Made by a program: the position numbers and the translations under genes | Shown: piece by piece, positions 1 to 9,834 of the stretch | Layout of the letters: every line of letters begins with the position of its first letter | How positions within the stretch are numbered: the stretch's first letter is position 1 | The notes under the pieces: model-generated | What the model was told of the DNA's origin: nothing | Database searches by the model: none | The model's input: the letters and a program-made list of their open reading frames with translations, nothing else | DNA from: Dongia sedimenti | GTDB taxonomy: Bacteria > Pseudomonadota > Alphaproteobacteria > Dongiales > Dongiaceae | NCBI GenBank assembly: GCA_030715195.1 | Contig: JAUYVI010000005.1 | Location: 124,001 to 188,000 of the forward strand | DNA length: 64,000 nucleotides | Direction of reading: 5' to 3'

Positions 1-459
1 ATCGTCGGCGCCCAGCGCCGAGAAAAGATCGAACACCGCATCATGCACCGCATGCGGCTCGGCATCGGGCCGGTCGCACTTGTTGATCAGCACGATCGGC
101 CGCAAGCCGCGCTTCAGCGCCTTGCCGGTCACGAACTTGGTTTGCGGCAGCGGGCCTTCGGCCGCGTCAACCAGCACGACGACGCCGTCGACCATCGACA
201 GGATGCGCTCGACCTCGCCGCCGAAATCGGCGTGGCCCGGCGTATCGACGATGTTGATGCGAACGTCCTTCCACTGCACCGAGGTGCACTTGGCCAGGAT
301 GGTGATCCCGCGCTCGCGCTCGAGATCGTTGGAATCCATGACCCGCTCCATCACCTGCTGGTTGGCGCGGAACGAGCCGGACTGCCGGAGGAGCTGATCG
401 ACCAGGGTGGTCTTGCCGTGATCGACATGGGCGATGATGGCGATGTTTCTAAGCTGCAT
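1..459 (-). CDS. typA: Ribosome-associated GTPase TypA/BipA, N-terminal part
   Basis: Partial gene: 153 codons are visible and the C-terminus lies beyond the window start. The product is a translational GTPase that binds the 70S ribosome and supports growth under stress and in the cold. The visible part is the G domain. G1 is [10 protein letters not shown] (about residues 9-18), the switch I region carries RERGITIL, G3 is [14 protein letters not shown] and G4 is NKCDR. The start is ATG at 457-459, giving MQLRNIA, the usual BipA beginning. Between it and the next gene (460-670) there is only a short GC hairpin (ctcccc/ggggag, 486-506) that would lie in its leader. It runs away from the adenosine kinase gene in the same orientation. 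The family assignment is certain; the missing domains cannot be judged. Confidence 0.96.
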   Translation of the reverse strand, partial: MQLRNIAIIAHVDHGKTTLVDQLLRQSGSFRANQQVMERVMDSNDLERERGITILAKCTSVQWKDVRINIVDTPGHADFGGEVERILSMVDGVVVLVDAAEGPLPQTKFVTGKALKRGLRPIVLINKCDRPDAEPHAVHDAVFDLFSALGADD

Positions 460-670
460 AACGACTAACTCATCTTTTCATATGTCTCCCCGGCTTCACG
501 GGGGAGTCGCACTCGGCGATTTCCTTCAGAGCGTCCTGGCACGCGCTTGCGCACCATCCACGAGTCTCATCCGTGCAACGGATGCAGTCTCCTGGATCCG
601 CCGCCTTCGCGGAGGATGACCAGAAACAACAGCATCGAGCGGTCGTGCCCCGACATCTAGCGTCTCTCCG

Positions 671-1660
671 TTACACGCTTTGCAGCAGCAGTTCGGAAAG
701 CGGCGTCTCGGGACGCGCGCCGTAATGGCTGATCACTTCGCCCGCCGCCAGCGATCCGATCCGGCCGCAATCGGCGTGGTTGCGCCCCTGCGTATAGCCG
801 TAGAGGAAACCCGCGGCGAACAGATCCCCGGCGCCGGTCAGATCGACGATCTTCGGCACCGGCCAGGCCGGCACCTCGACCACGGTCTCCGGCGTGGCGA
901 TCAGCGAGCCCTTCTCGCTGCGGGTCAGGGCCGCGAGCTCGCAGGACTGGCGGGTGATCGCGACGGCTTCCTCGTAATTCTCGGTCTCCCAGAGCGCTTT
1001 GATCTCGCCCTCGTTGGCGAACAGGATGTCGACATGGTCGCGCACCAGGTCCTGGAACTCCTTCAGGTAGCGGATCACGCAGAAGGAATCCGAGAGGGTG
1101 AGCGCGATCTGCCGCCCGGCCTGGTGCGCCAGGTTCGCGGCCTTCAGGAATGCCTGCTTGGCCAGCGGCGGATCCCAGAGATAGCCTTCGAGATAGGTGA
1201 CCTTGGAATGCTGGATCACGTCGGCATCGACGTCGTCCGGCGTCAGCTCCACGCAGGCGCCGAGATAAGTATTCATCGTGCGCTCGGCATCCGGCGTCAC
1301 GAAGATCATGCTGCGCGCGGTCGGCGTGTTGGTGGCGACGCTCGGCGTCTCGAAATGCACGCCGGCGGCACGGATGTCGTGGCGGAAGATGCCGCCCAGC
1401 TGGTCGTTGCCGACCTTGCCGATATAGGCGCCCTTGCCGCCGAGGCTGGAAAGGCCGGCGATGGTGTTGGCCGCGGCGCCGCCGGAGACTTCGACCGCCG
1501 GACCCATCGCGTCATAGAGCTCGCCCGAGCGCTTCGGGTCGACCAGCATCATGGCGCCCTTGGTCAGCGACATGCGCGTCAGGAACTCTTCCTCGCAGTG
1601 GGAGAAGACATCGACAATCGCATTGCCGATGCCGCAGACGTCAAAGTGCTTGTCCGGCAT
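671..1660 (-). CDS. Adenosine kinase-like PfkB family sugar kinase
   Basis: Cytoplasmic ribokinase/PfkB-family kinase of 329 residues, of the type annotated as adenosine kinase in alphaproteobacteria, probably phosphorylating adenosine or a related nucleoside with ATP. The N-terminal region has the GIGNAIVDV start typical of the family. GGAAANTIAGLSSLG is the N-terminal PfkB signature region. Near the C-terminus VDLTGAGDLFAAG carries the catalytic aspartate (about D279) and the anion hole. The frame stays open another 53 codons upstream, but ATG at 1658-1660 has AGGATAGGATTG just upstream and gives the usual family length, so I chose it. It diverges from the EI24 gene across about 200 bp. Substrate choice between adenosine and another ribonucleoside or sugar cannot be settled by eye. 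Confidence 0.85.
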   Translation of the reverse strand: MPDKHFDVCGIGNAIVDVFSHCEEEFLTRMSLTKGAMMLVDPKRSGELYDAMGPAVEVSGGAAANTIAGLSSLGGKGAYIGKVGNDQLGGIFRHDIRAAGVHFETPSVATNTPTARSMIFVTPDAERTMNTYLGACVELTPDDVDADVIQHSKVTYLEGYLWDPPLAKQAFLKAANLAHQAGRQIALTLSDSFCVIRYLKEFQDLVRDHVDILFANEGEIKALWETENYEEAVAITRQSCELAALTRSEKGSLIATPETVVEVPAWPVPKIVDLTGAGDLFAAGFLYGYTQGRNHADCGRIGSLAAGEVISHYGARPETPLSELLLQSV

Positions 1661-1862
1661 CAATCCTATCCTGGGCCATTCTGGAGACGCGCCGGGTCTC
1701 AACCATGCTGCGGGCGCGAAAGCCGGCGCAGTATAGGGATCGGCGCGCCCGGCACAAGCCGCAGCACCCGTCCCCGGTGTGCGTCCGGCGCGGGTCCGAG
1801 TCGACGCCAGGGAGGCCATTGCGGCGGGGGGGCCGAGGCCCTAAATCTCCCGGGGCATACCT

Positions 1863-2591
1863 TTGAGCCAGCGGGGGAAATTCGTGTTCGGGGCCATCTC
1901 AAAAGCGCTCGCCCAATTGGGCGATCCCAAGATCCAGAAGCTGATCGGTCTCTCCATCGCGCTAGCGATCGCCGTCTTCATCGCGATCGCGCTGCTCGCC
2001 TGGTGGCTGATCGGCTGGCTCTCCGGCCTGAACGGTTGGTGGGGCGAGATCACCCAGGCGGCCGGCGTGCTCGCAACGCTGGTGATCGCCTGGTTCACCT
2101 TTCCAGCACTCGCCGCTGCGATCAGCGCGATCTTCGCCGATCGCGTGATCGACGCGGTCGAAGCGCGGTATTATCCGGGCCGTCCGGCACCGCACGCGAC
2201 CCCGATCCTGGCGTCGGTCCTCGACGGCTTGAAGCTGGCACTGCTCTCGCTGATTGCAAATCTCCTGGCGCTGCCGTTTCTCATCTTCCCGCCGCTCTAC
2301 TTCCTGATCGCCTATGGCGTGAACGGCTATCTGCTCGGCCGCGAGTATTACGAGATGCCGGCTCTGCGGCGGTTGCAGCGCCCGGTGGCCAAGCAGGTCT
2401 ATGCCGCCCACCGAGGACAATTTACGCTGGGTGGGGTGTTAATAGCGATCCTTTCCACCATCCCATTTGTGAATTTGATCGCGCCCATCATCGCCACTGC
2501 TTTTATGGTGCATCTTTTTGAATCCGTGGTAAAACTTGAGAGCGATCGGGCTGCTTCGGTGACCCGGCGTCCGCCTTCGGGGGCTAACTGA
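1863..2591 (+). CDS. EI24-domain (CysZ-like) inner-membrane protein
   Basis: Polytopic inner-membrane protein of about 242 residues belonging to the EI24/CysZ family. CysZ in enterobacteria moves sulfate; most alphaproteobacterial members have no tested substrate. Hydrophobic segments lie near residues 25-50, 60-90, 120-150 and 195-225. The protein shows the family loops FADRVIDAVEARYYPG and NGYLLGREYYEMPALRR. The start is uncertain: TTG at 1863 gives the longest form, while GTG at 1884 has GGGGGA spaced six bases upstream and may be the true start. The bactofilin gene follows 20 bp downstream in the same direction, so the two may be co-transcribed. I see no sulfur-assimilation neighbour, so sulfate transport is not supported by context. 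Confidence 0.8.
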   Translation: MSQRGKFVFGAISKALAQLGDPKIQKLIGLSIALAIAVFIAIALLAWWLIGWLSGLNGWWGEITQAAGVLATLVIAWFTFPALAAAISAIFADRVIDAVEARYYPGRPAPHATPILASVLDGLKLALLSLIANLLALPFLIFPPLYFLIAYGVNGYLLGREYYEMPALRRLQRPVAKQVYAAHRGQFTLGGVLIAILSTIPFVNLIAPIIATAFMVHLFESVVKLESDRAASVTRRPPSGAN

Positions 2592-2611
2592 GTGAACGGA
2601 AGGTAACCATA

Positions 2612-3208
2612 ATGTTTGGTAAGAAAAGGGACGACGAAATCGCAGCCGAGCAGGCCAAGGAAGCGGCGGAAGTGTCTCCGCGCAACTATCAGCGGTCGGA
2701 TGCCGCCGGTGCACAACCGGCCAGCCGTCCGGCGGTGAATCCGGAGATCGCCCGTCGCGGGCCCGATCTTTCGGTCTTCGGCCCGGGCCGGACTGCACAA
2801 CCGGTGGCGGCGGCCCAAGCGCGGCCGACTTCGACATCGGCGATGGAGCCCGAGCACAAGAAGCTGATCGTCGGTCGCGACATCTCGCTCAACGGCGAGA
2901 TTCGCACCTGCGACACGCTGGTGGTCGAAGGCCGCGTCGAAGCGGTGCTGCAAGACTGCAAGAACATCGAAATCATGGCGCCCGGTGAGTTCAAGGGCGC
3001 CGCGGAAGTCGACGTTGCCGATATCAGCGGCCAGTTCAACGGCGATCTGACGGCGCGCCAGCGCCTGATCGTGCGGGCGGGCGGCAAGGTGCTGGGCAAG
3101 ATCCGCTACGGCCAGCTCGAGATCGAGCGGGGCGGCGTGCTTTCGGGCGAGGTGGAAGTCCTTCCCGACGCGCAGATCGTGCACGCACCGACTGCGGCAG
3201 TCGGCTAA
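2612..3208 (+). CDS. Bactofilin (polymer-forming cytoskeletal protein)
   Basis: 198-residue bactofilin, a protein that polymerises without nucleotide into filaments and sheets, usually at the membrane, and localises cell-wall or morphogenesis enzymes. The N-terminal 85 residues are polar, proline- and alanine-rich and probably disordered. The central bactofilin domain (about 85-185) shows the short repeating right-handed beta-helix pattern: RDISLNGEIRTCDTLVVEGRVEA, then APGEFKGAAEVDVADISGQFNGDL, then GGKVLGKIRYGQLEIERGGVLSGEVE. The family usually has such a core with short flexible tails, so the length is normal. It follows the EI24 gene by 20 bp and is followed by a terminator-like hairpin. 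Confidence 0.93.
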   Translation: MFGKKRDDEIAAEQAKEAAEVSPRNYQRSDAAGAQPASRPAVNPEIARRGPDLSVFGPGRTAQPVAAAQARPTSTSAMEPEHKKLIVGRDISLNGEIRTCDTLVVEGRVEAVLQDCKNIEIMAPGEFKGAAEVDVADISGQFNGDLTARQRLIVRAGGKVLGKIRYGQLEIERGGVLSGEVEVLPDAQIVHAPTAAVG

Positions 3209-3224
3209 GCATAACGGGAAATTC

Positions 3225-3265
3225 GGCCGCGGCGCCTCTTCGGGGCGGCGGCCGCGGCCGGTTTT
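3225..3265 (+). terminator. Probable intrinsic terminator after bactofilin gene
   Basis: A 9-bp perfect GC stem, ggccgcggc (3225-3233) pairing with gccgcggcc (3251-3259), followed by gg and four T (3262-3265). It lies 16 bp past the bactofilin stop. The T tract is short, so termination may be partial. Confidence 0.55.
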
Positions 3266-3341
3266 CCTGATCATCTCGGCGCCCGGATCGGGCGTGGTCT
3301 GAAGTCCCGAGTTGGGGCCCGGCACAGAGCCGGGGCTGAGC

Positions 3342-3878
3342 ATGCTGGGGTTGCGGGTGAAGTTGTCGCTGGGCGCGGGCCGGTCTCGGTTCGCCAGAAG
3401 CGGACTCACCTCAATTTCGTGGCTGCTCGCTCCGCTGCTCCTCGCCGCCTGCCAGATGCCGCAGCACCCGCTGAAATCCGCGAACGGCGCTGCTCCCGCA
3501 GCCTCCCAAAGCACGGCCGCGCAGCCGGCCCGCGCGCCCAAGGCGACGCCGCTCGCCGCCACCCCCGCCGTCGCCCATGACGACGCGATCCTGCCCACCG
3601 CGGCGCGCCTCAGCGGCGACCCCAAGGAGCTGCTCGGCCTCGACCACAGCGCGCTCCGCCGCGCGCTCGGCAAGCCGGCGCGGATGCGCGACGAGCTCAC
3701 CGCCCAGGTCTGGCAATACGTGACCGGCGATTGCGTGGTCGATCTCTATCTCTACGACGATGACTCGGGCGCGCTCAAAGTCACCTACGTCGAGGCTCGC
3801 TCCCGCACCGCGGAGCCGACGCCCACCGCGCGCTGCCTGAAGTCGCTGCTGGAGCGGCCGACCGCTTCGGCGCAGTGA
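3342..3878 (+). CDS. Hypothetical lipoprotein
   Basis: 178-residue exported lipoprotein of unknown function. A hydrophobic stretch ends in the lipobox LLAAC, with the lipidated cysteine at about residue 37. A proline/alanine-rich linker follows (about 45-85). The C-terminal domain (about 90-175) reads GDPKELLGLDHSALRRALGKPARMRDE and then AQVWQYVTGDCVVDLYLY. This resembles the small SmpA/OmlA-type fold in which a protein predicts a phospholipid or partner contact, but that is only a resemblance. The frame is open from TTG at 3312; ATG at 3342 with ggggc upstream gives a better signal peptide. The gene stands alone after the bactofilin terminator. Confidence 0.72.
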   Translation: MLGLRVKLSLGAGRSRFARSGLTSISWLLAPLLLAACQMPQHPLKSANGAAPAASQSTAAQPARAPKATPLAATPAVAHDDAILPTAARLSGDPKELLGLDHSALRRALGKPARMRDELTAQVWQYVTGDCVVDLYLYDDDSGALKVTYVEARSRTAEPTPTARCLKSLLERPTASAQ

Positions 3879-3993
3879 CGAACTTCCGTTAGGTCCGCAT
3901 CAAACAATCAGTTCGTGATGGTCGGCGACCCATCTCCCAAAGGCGCGTAGAAGGAGAGTGACCATCCACGCGTCTGCCGCCGCAGGCATCGGG

Positions 3994-4149
3994 TCAGGGC
4001 GCCGCGATGACCAGCCGCATCATCCAATCGAGACCGAATGCGAACAGCAGGACAGCGAAGATGATCGCAAGCGTCAGTCCGACGATCTCTCGCAGGTTCC
4101 AGTAGCGGCGCTTGAGCCGCTTGATTACGTCAGACAGGTCTTCGTTCAT
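3994..4149 (-). CDS. Small single-span membrane protein, hypothetical
   Basis: Possible 51-residue protein. It has a basic, amphipathic N-terminal half (DVIKRLKRRYWNLREI) and one hydrophobic span (about 24-44). The charge pattern predicts the N-terminus in the cytoplasm. The frame is open another 37 codons upstream, but that part has no recognisable character. ATG at 4147-4149 lacks a clear ribosome binding site, so the gene is uncertain. It lies 126 bp downstream of nth in the same orientation. Confidence 0.4.
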   Translation of the reverse strand: MNEDLSDVIKRLKRRYWNLREIVGLTLAIIFAVLLFAFGLDWMMRLVIAAP

Positions 4150-4275
4150 GGATTGAATGAGACAGGTGGTAGATGAGTTGAGGAAGTCGACAAGACCGCG
4201 CCCGTTCGTCCCAACATCAAGCGCCTCACAAGACACCAATCTGACGGGCTGATCGTCCACCCAAGCGCAAGATTG

Positions 4276-4917
4276 TTACTCAAGCACTGTCTTGGCCTTG
4301 TACTGGCAGATATCCCGCACCACGCAGACCGGGCAATCGGGCTTCCTTGCCTTGCAGACGTAGCGGCCGTGCAGGATCAGCCAGTGATGGGCGTGGAGGC
4401 GGTAGGGCTCCGGCACCCGCTTCTCCAGCATCAGCTCCACCGCCAGCGGGTCCTTGCCCGGGGCGAGCCCGGTGCGGTTGCCGACCCGGAAGATATGCGT
4501 GTCCACCGCCATGGTCGGCTGGCCGAAGGCGATGTTCAGCACCACGTTCGCGGTCTTGCGCCCGACCCCCGGCAATGACTGCAGCACCTCGCGGTCGGCC
4601 GGCACTTTGCTGTCGTGCTCCTGGACCAGGATCTCCGAGAGGCGGATGACGTTCTTGGCCTTGGTGTTGAACAGGCCGATGGTCTTGATGAAGCCTTTGA
4701 GCCTTGCCTCGCCGAGCTGCACCATCTTCTCCGGTGTGTCGGCGATCTTGAACAAGGGCTCGGTCGCCTTGTTGACCGAAGCGTCGGTCGCCTGCGCAGA
4801 CAGCACCACCGCGACCAGCAGCGTGTAGGGGTTGCGGTATTCCAGCTCGCCGCGCGGGTTGGGATTGGCCTTCTGCAGGCGCGCGAAGAACTCTTCGATT
4901 TGCGGCTTCTTCAACAT
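4276..4917 (-). CDS. nth: Endonuclease III (DNA glycosylase/AP lyase)
   Basis: 213-residue base-excision repair enzyme that removes oxidised pyrimidines and cleaves the AP site. The helix-hairpin-helix motif LPGVGRKTANVV contains the Schiff-base lysine (about K121). The catalytic aspartate is in AVDTHIFRV (about D139). The C-terminal 4Fe-4S loop has four cysteines spaced C-X6-C-X2-C-X5-C (about 188, 195, 198, 204). Length is typical for the family. The frame is open 20 codons further upstream, but ATG at 4915-4917 gives the standard MLKKPQIEEFF start. It is divergent from the DUF2244 gene, a pairing common in alphaproteobacteria. Confidence 0.96.
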   Translation of the reverse strand: MLKKPQIEEFFARLQKANPNPRGELEYRNPYTLLVAVVLSAQATDASVNKATEPLFKIADTPEKMVQLGEARLKGFIKTIGLFNTKAKNVIRLSEILVQEHDSKVPADREVLQSLPGVGRKTANVVLNIAFGQPTMAVDTHIFRVGNRTGLAPGKDPLAVELMLEKRVPEPYRLHAHHWLILHGRYVCKARKPDCPVCVVRDICQYKAKTVLE

Positions 4918-4975
4918 GGGAGATCTGCGGACAGGCGGCTTGTTCCCCGAAAGCCGCAGTCTATACTCCGCGCCC

Positions 4976-5476
4976 ATGGAGCACCAAGACTCCCCGACAC
5001 CGGAGCGGCCGATCTTCGAAGCCCTGCTCTATCCGCACCGTTCGCTCGGGCCGAAGGGCTATGCGATCCTGCTCGCCGGCACCGCCGCCATCGTCTTTCT
5101 CTACGGCATGGTGTTCCTGGTGATGGGCGCCTGGCCGATCTTCGGCTTTCTCGGCGGCGAATGGCTGCTGTTCTGGTTCCTGTTCCGCAAGAACCACCGC
5201 GGCGACGATCGCGCCGAGCGGATCCGGCTCTATGCCGATCATCTGCTGTTCGAACGCTACGACCGGCAAGGCGGCCACACCATCGAGCGCCTGCAGCCCT
5301 ATTGGCTGAGCGTCATCCTCGATCGCGCGGAGGAGCCGGACAACGCGCTGTACCTCCGCTCCCACGGCAAGTCGATCGCGGTCGGCGCCTTCCTCTCGCC
5401 GCAGGAGCGCCGCGACCTCGCGGCCGAGCTGCGCGAAGTGCTGAGCCGGCACCGCAGCGCCCCCGTCCCCGCCTGA
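4976..5476 (+). CDS. DUF2244 membrane protein
   Basis: 166-residue inner-membrane protein of the DUF2244 family; function unknown. Two adjacent hydrophobic segments (about residues 30-75) form a hairpin. A soluble domain follows with RIRLYADHLLFERYD and the late motif SHGKSIAVGAFLSPQERRDLAAELREVLSR, which is characteristic of the family. ATG at 4976 fits the family N-terminus (PIFEALLYPHRSL). It is divergent from nth with 58 bp between the starts, and the exporter gene follows 7 bp after its stop, so those two are probably one transcript. Confidence 0.85.
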   Translation: MEHQDSPTPERPIFEALLYPHRSLGPKGYAILLAGTAAIVFLYGMVFLVMGAWPIFGFLGGEWLLFWFLFRKNHRGDDRAERIRLYADHLLFERYDRQGGHTIERLQPYWLSVILDRAEEPDNALYLRSHGKSIAVGAFLSPQERRDLAAELREVLSRHRSAPVPA

Positions 5477-5483
5477 ACCCATC

Positions 5484-6440
5484 ATGAATGCGCCCAGCCC
5501 GGTGGTCGGGACCCGGCATCCCGGATTTGCCGATTACGGCCTGCTGCTCTTTCTCTCGCTGCTCTGGGGCTCGTCTTTTCTCACGATCAAGATCGCGGTC
5601 GAGCACGGCATGCCGCCGCTGACCCTGGCATCGCTTCGGGTCGGCATCGGCGCCGCGGTGCTGCTGGGCTTCGCGCGCCTGCTCGGCCAGCGGGCGCCGA
5701 CCTTCCAGGGCCATCAGGGCAAGGGCCTGTGGCTGCGGATCCTCATCCTCGGCGTGATCGGCAACTCGCTGCCTTTCTTCCTGATCGGCTGGGGCGAGCA
5801 GACCACCACCTCGCAGCTCGCCGGCATTTTGATGGCGACCATCCCGATCCTGGTGGTGATTCTGGCGCATTTCTTCACCCATGACGAGCGCCTGACCGTG
5901 CCGCGCTTCGCCGGCGTCGCGCTCGGTTTCACGGGCATGATCGTGCTGGTCGGGGTCGATGCGCTGCGCGGCCTGGGCGAGCAGGTGATGGGCCAGTTGC
6001 TGATCATCGGCGGCTGCATCAGCTATTCGCTCTACGGCGTGAACGCCAAGCGCCTGCCGCAGCTGCCGCCGCAGATGCTGATCGGCGTGATCCTCGCCGC
6101 CGGCTTCGTCGCGATGCTACCCTTCTGGCTGGTGATCGACCGGCCCTGGACGCTGCACTGGGATTGGCGCGCGGTGGTCGCGGCGATCTGGCTTGGCGTG
6201 CTGTCGACCGGCGCCGGCAACCTGCTCTATTACGTGCTGATGCGCCGCGTCGCGGTCGGCTTCGCCTCGCTCAACAACTACATCGTGCCGCTGATGGCGC
6301 TGATCTACGGCTACTTCCTGCTGGGCGAGCAGCCGCATCTGAACGCGCTCGTGGCGCTGGTGCTCATCCTCTCGGGCCTGGCGTTGCCGCGAATCGTGGC
6401 GGCTAGGCGCCGCCCGGCTGAGCGGCCGAACCCAGGTTGA
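5484..6440 (+). CDS. EamA/DMT-family transporter
   Basis: 318-residue drug/metabolite transporter with ten predicted transmembrane helices formed by two EamA repeats (about residues 14-150 and 160-305). The first repeat has LLWGSSFLTIKIAVEHG and the helix-ending LVGVDALRG. The second has SYSLYGVNAKRLP and LNNYIVPLMALIYGYFLLGEQ, the conserved glutamate region near the end of helix nine. Family members export amino acids, nucleotide-sugars or drugs; nothing here identifies the substrate. It starts 7 bp after the DUF2244 stop, and its 3' end overlaps the 3' end of convergent dapB by 38 bp. Confidence 0.88.
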   Translation: MNAPSPVVGTRHPGFADYGLLLFLSLLWGSSFLTIKIAVEHGMPPLTLASLRVGIGAAVLLGFARLLGQRAPTFQGHQGKGLWLRILILGVIGNSLPFFLIGWGEQTTTSQLAGILMATIPILVVILAHFFTHDERLTVPRFAGVALGFTGMIVLVGVDALRGLGEQVMGQLLIIGGCISYSLYGVNAKRLPQLPPQMLIGVILAAGFVAMLPFWLVIDRPWTLHWDWRAVVAAIWLGVLSTGAGNLLYYVLMRRVAVGFASLNNYIVPLMALIYGYFLLGEQPHLNALVALVLILSGLALPRIVAARRRPAERPNPG

Positions 6441-7428
6441 AGCCGAGCACGTCCTTCATGCTGTAAAGGCCGGGCCGCTTGCCCGCCGCCCACAGCACCG
6501 CCTTGACCGCGCCGCGACCGAAGATCTCGCGGCTGGAGGCCTTGTGGGTGACCTCGATGCGCTCGCCATCCGCGGCGAAGATCACCGTGTGGTCACCGAC
6601 CACGTCGCCGCCGCGAATTGCCGAGAAACCGATCTCGCCCTTGACCCGCGGCCCGACTTGGCCGTCGCGGCCGCGCCGCGACACGCGCCGCAGCTGCACG
6701 CCCCGGCCCTTGGCCGCCGCCTCGCCCAGCGCCAGCGCGGTGCCCGAGGGCGCATCGACCTTGTGCCGGTGGTGCATCTCGACCACCTCGATGTCCCAGT
6801 CGGTGTCGAGGATCCGCGAGACCTCCTCGACCACCTGCTCGATCAGGTTGACGCCGAGCGACATGTTGGCGGCGAGCACGATCGGCACCCGCTGCGCGGC
6901 GCGGCTGATCGCTCCCATCTGGTCGTTGTCGAGCCCGGTCGTGCCGATCACGTGGGCGGTGCCGGTCTTGGCCGCGAGCGTCGCATGGCTCGCCGTGGCC
7001 GCCGGGCTGGTGAAATCGACCACCACGTCGGCCTGCTCGAACAGCGGCTCGGGGTTCTCGCCGATGATGATGCCGAGCGGCTCACCGCCCACCAGGGCGC
7101 CGAGATCTCGGCCGAGGACATGCGAGCCCCGGCGCTCGGTGCCGCCGACCACCAGCACGCCCGGCGCGGTGATCAGCAGCTTCAGGAGCATCTGCCCCAT
7201 CCGCCCGGCACAGCCGGCGATCCCGACTCGAATCGCCCCGCTGCTGCCGCGCTTCAAGGTCGGGGCCGGCGCGGGCTTCACCGGCGTGGCTGCGGGCTTG
7301 TCCGGTTTCTTGTTCTTTTCCAACGCTTTAGGTGCGCTCGGCTTGGCGGCGCTCGGCTTGCCCGGCTTGGCGGGTGCGACCTTTGAAGCCTTCGGCGCGG
7401 TGCTGCGGCGCAGTGATTTCGTTGCCAT
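6403..7428 (-). CDS. dapB: 4-hydroxy-tetrahydrodipicolinate reductase with basic N-terminal tail
   Basis: 341 residues. Catalyses the NAD(P)H-dependent reduction step of the diaminopimelate/lysine pathway in the cytoplasm. The Rossmann motif is GIAGCAGRMG (about 69-78). The substrate-binding and catalytic segment is EVVEMHHRHKVDAPSGTALALGE, and FTSPAATASHA and VLAANMSLGVNLIE are typical. The family is usually about 265-275 residues; this protein has about 62 extra N-terminal residues with 13 Lys and 12 Pro among the first 60 and no acidic cluster. The ATG at 7428 has AGGGGG six bases upstream and there is no other in-frame Met until the Rossmann motif, so the tail is probably translated. It follows the histidine kinase genes downstream of dnaJ. 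Confidence 0.94.
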   Translation of the reverse strand: MATKSLRRSTAPKASKVAPAKPGKPSAAKPSAPKALEKNKKPDKPAATPVKPAPAPTLKRGSSGAIRVGIAGCAGRMGQMLLKLLITAPGVLVVGGTERRGSHVLGRDLGALVGGEPLGIIIGENPEPLFEQADVVVDFTSPAATASHATLAAKTGTAHVIGTTGLDNDQMGAISRAAQRVPIVLAANMSLGVNLIEQVVEEVSRILDTDWDIEVVEMHHRHKVDAPSGTALALGEAAAKGRGVQLRRVSRRGRDGQVGPRVKGEIGFSAIRGGDVVGDHTVIFAADGERIEVTHKASSREIFGRGAVKAVLWAAGKRPGLYSMKDVLGFNLGSAAQPGGA

Positions 7429-7510
7429 TGAACCCCCTGATGCCCGGGGCGGTATCTAATCCGGTCTGCGGCTGATCGGCAACAGGGCTATGGATAACCG
7501 AGGGGATATC

Positions 7511-9709
<2,199 letters not shown>

Positions 9710-9834
9710 TCGTGCCCATTCGCGCCGCACGGGATATGCGGCTTCCGGCCCGATCCTGCCGGAACGCGGTGAAGAAAGTCTTAACCCTTAGAATAAAAGG
9801 ACTTTTCTCTGCAACCGGAGGGTGGCACTGTGGC

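Noticed and set aside
486..506. GC hairpin in the typA leader
   Set aside because: Short stem, no T tract and no homology to a known regulatory RNA.
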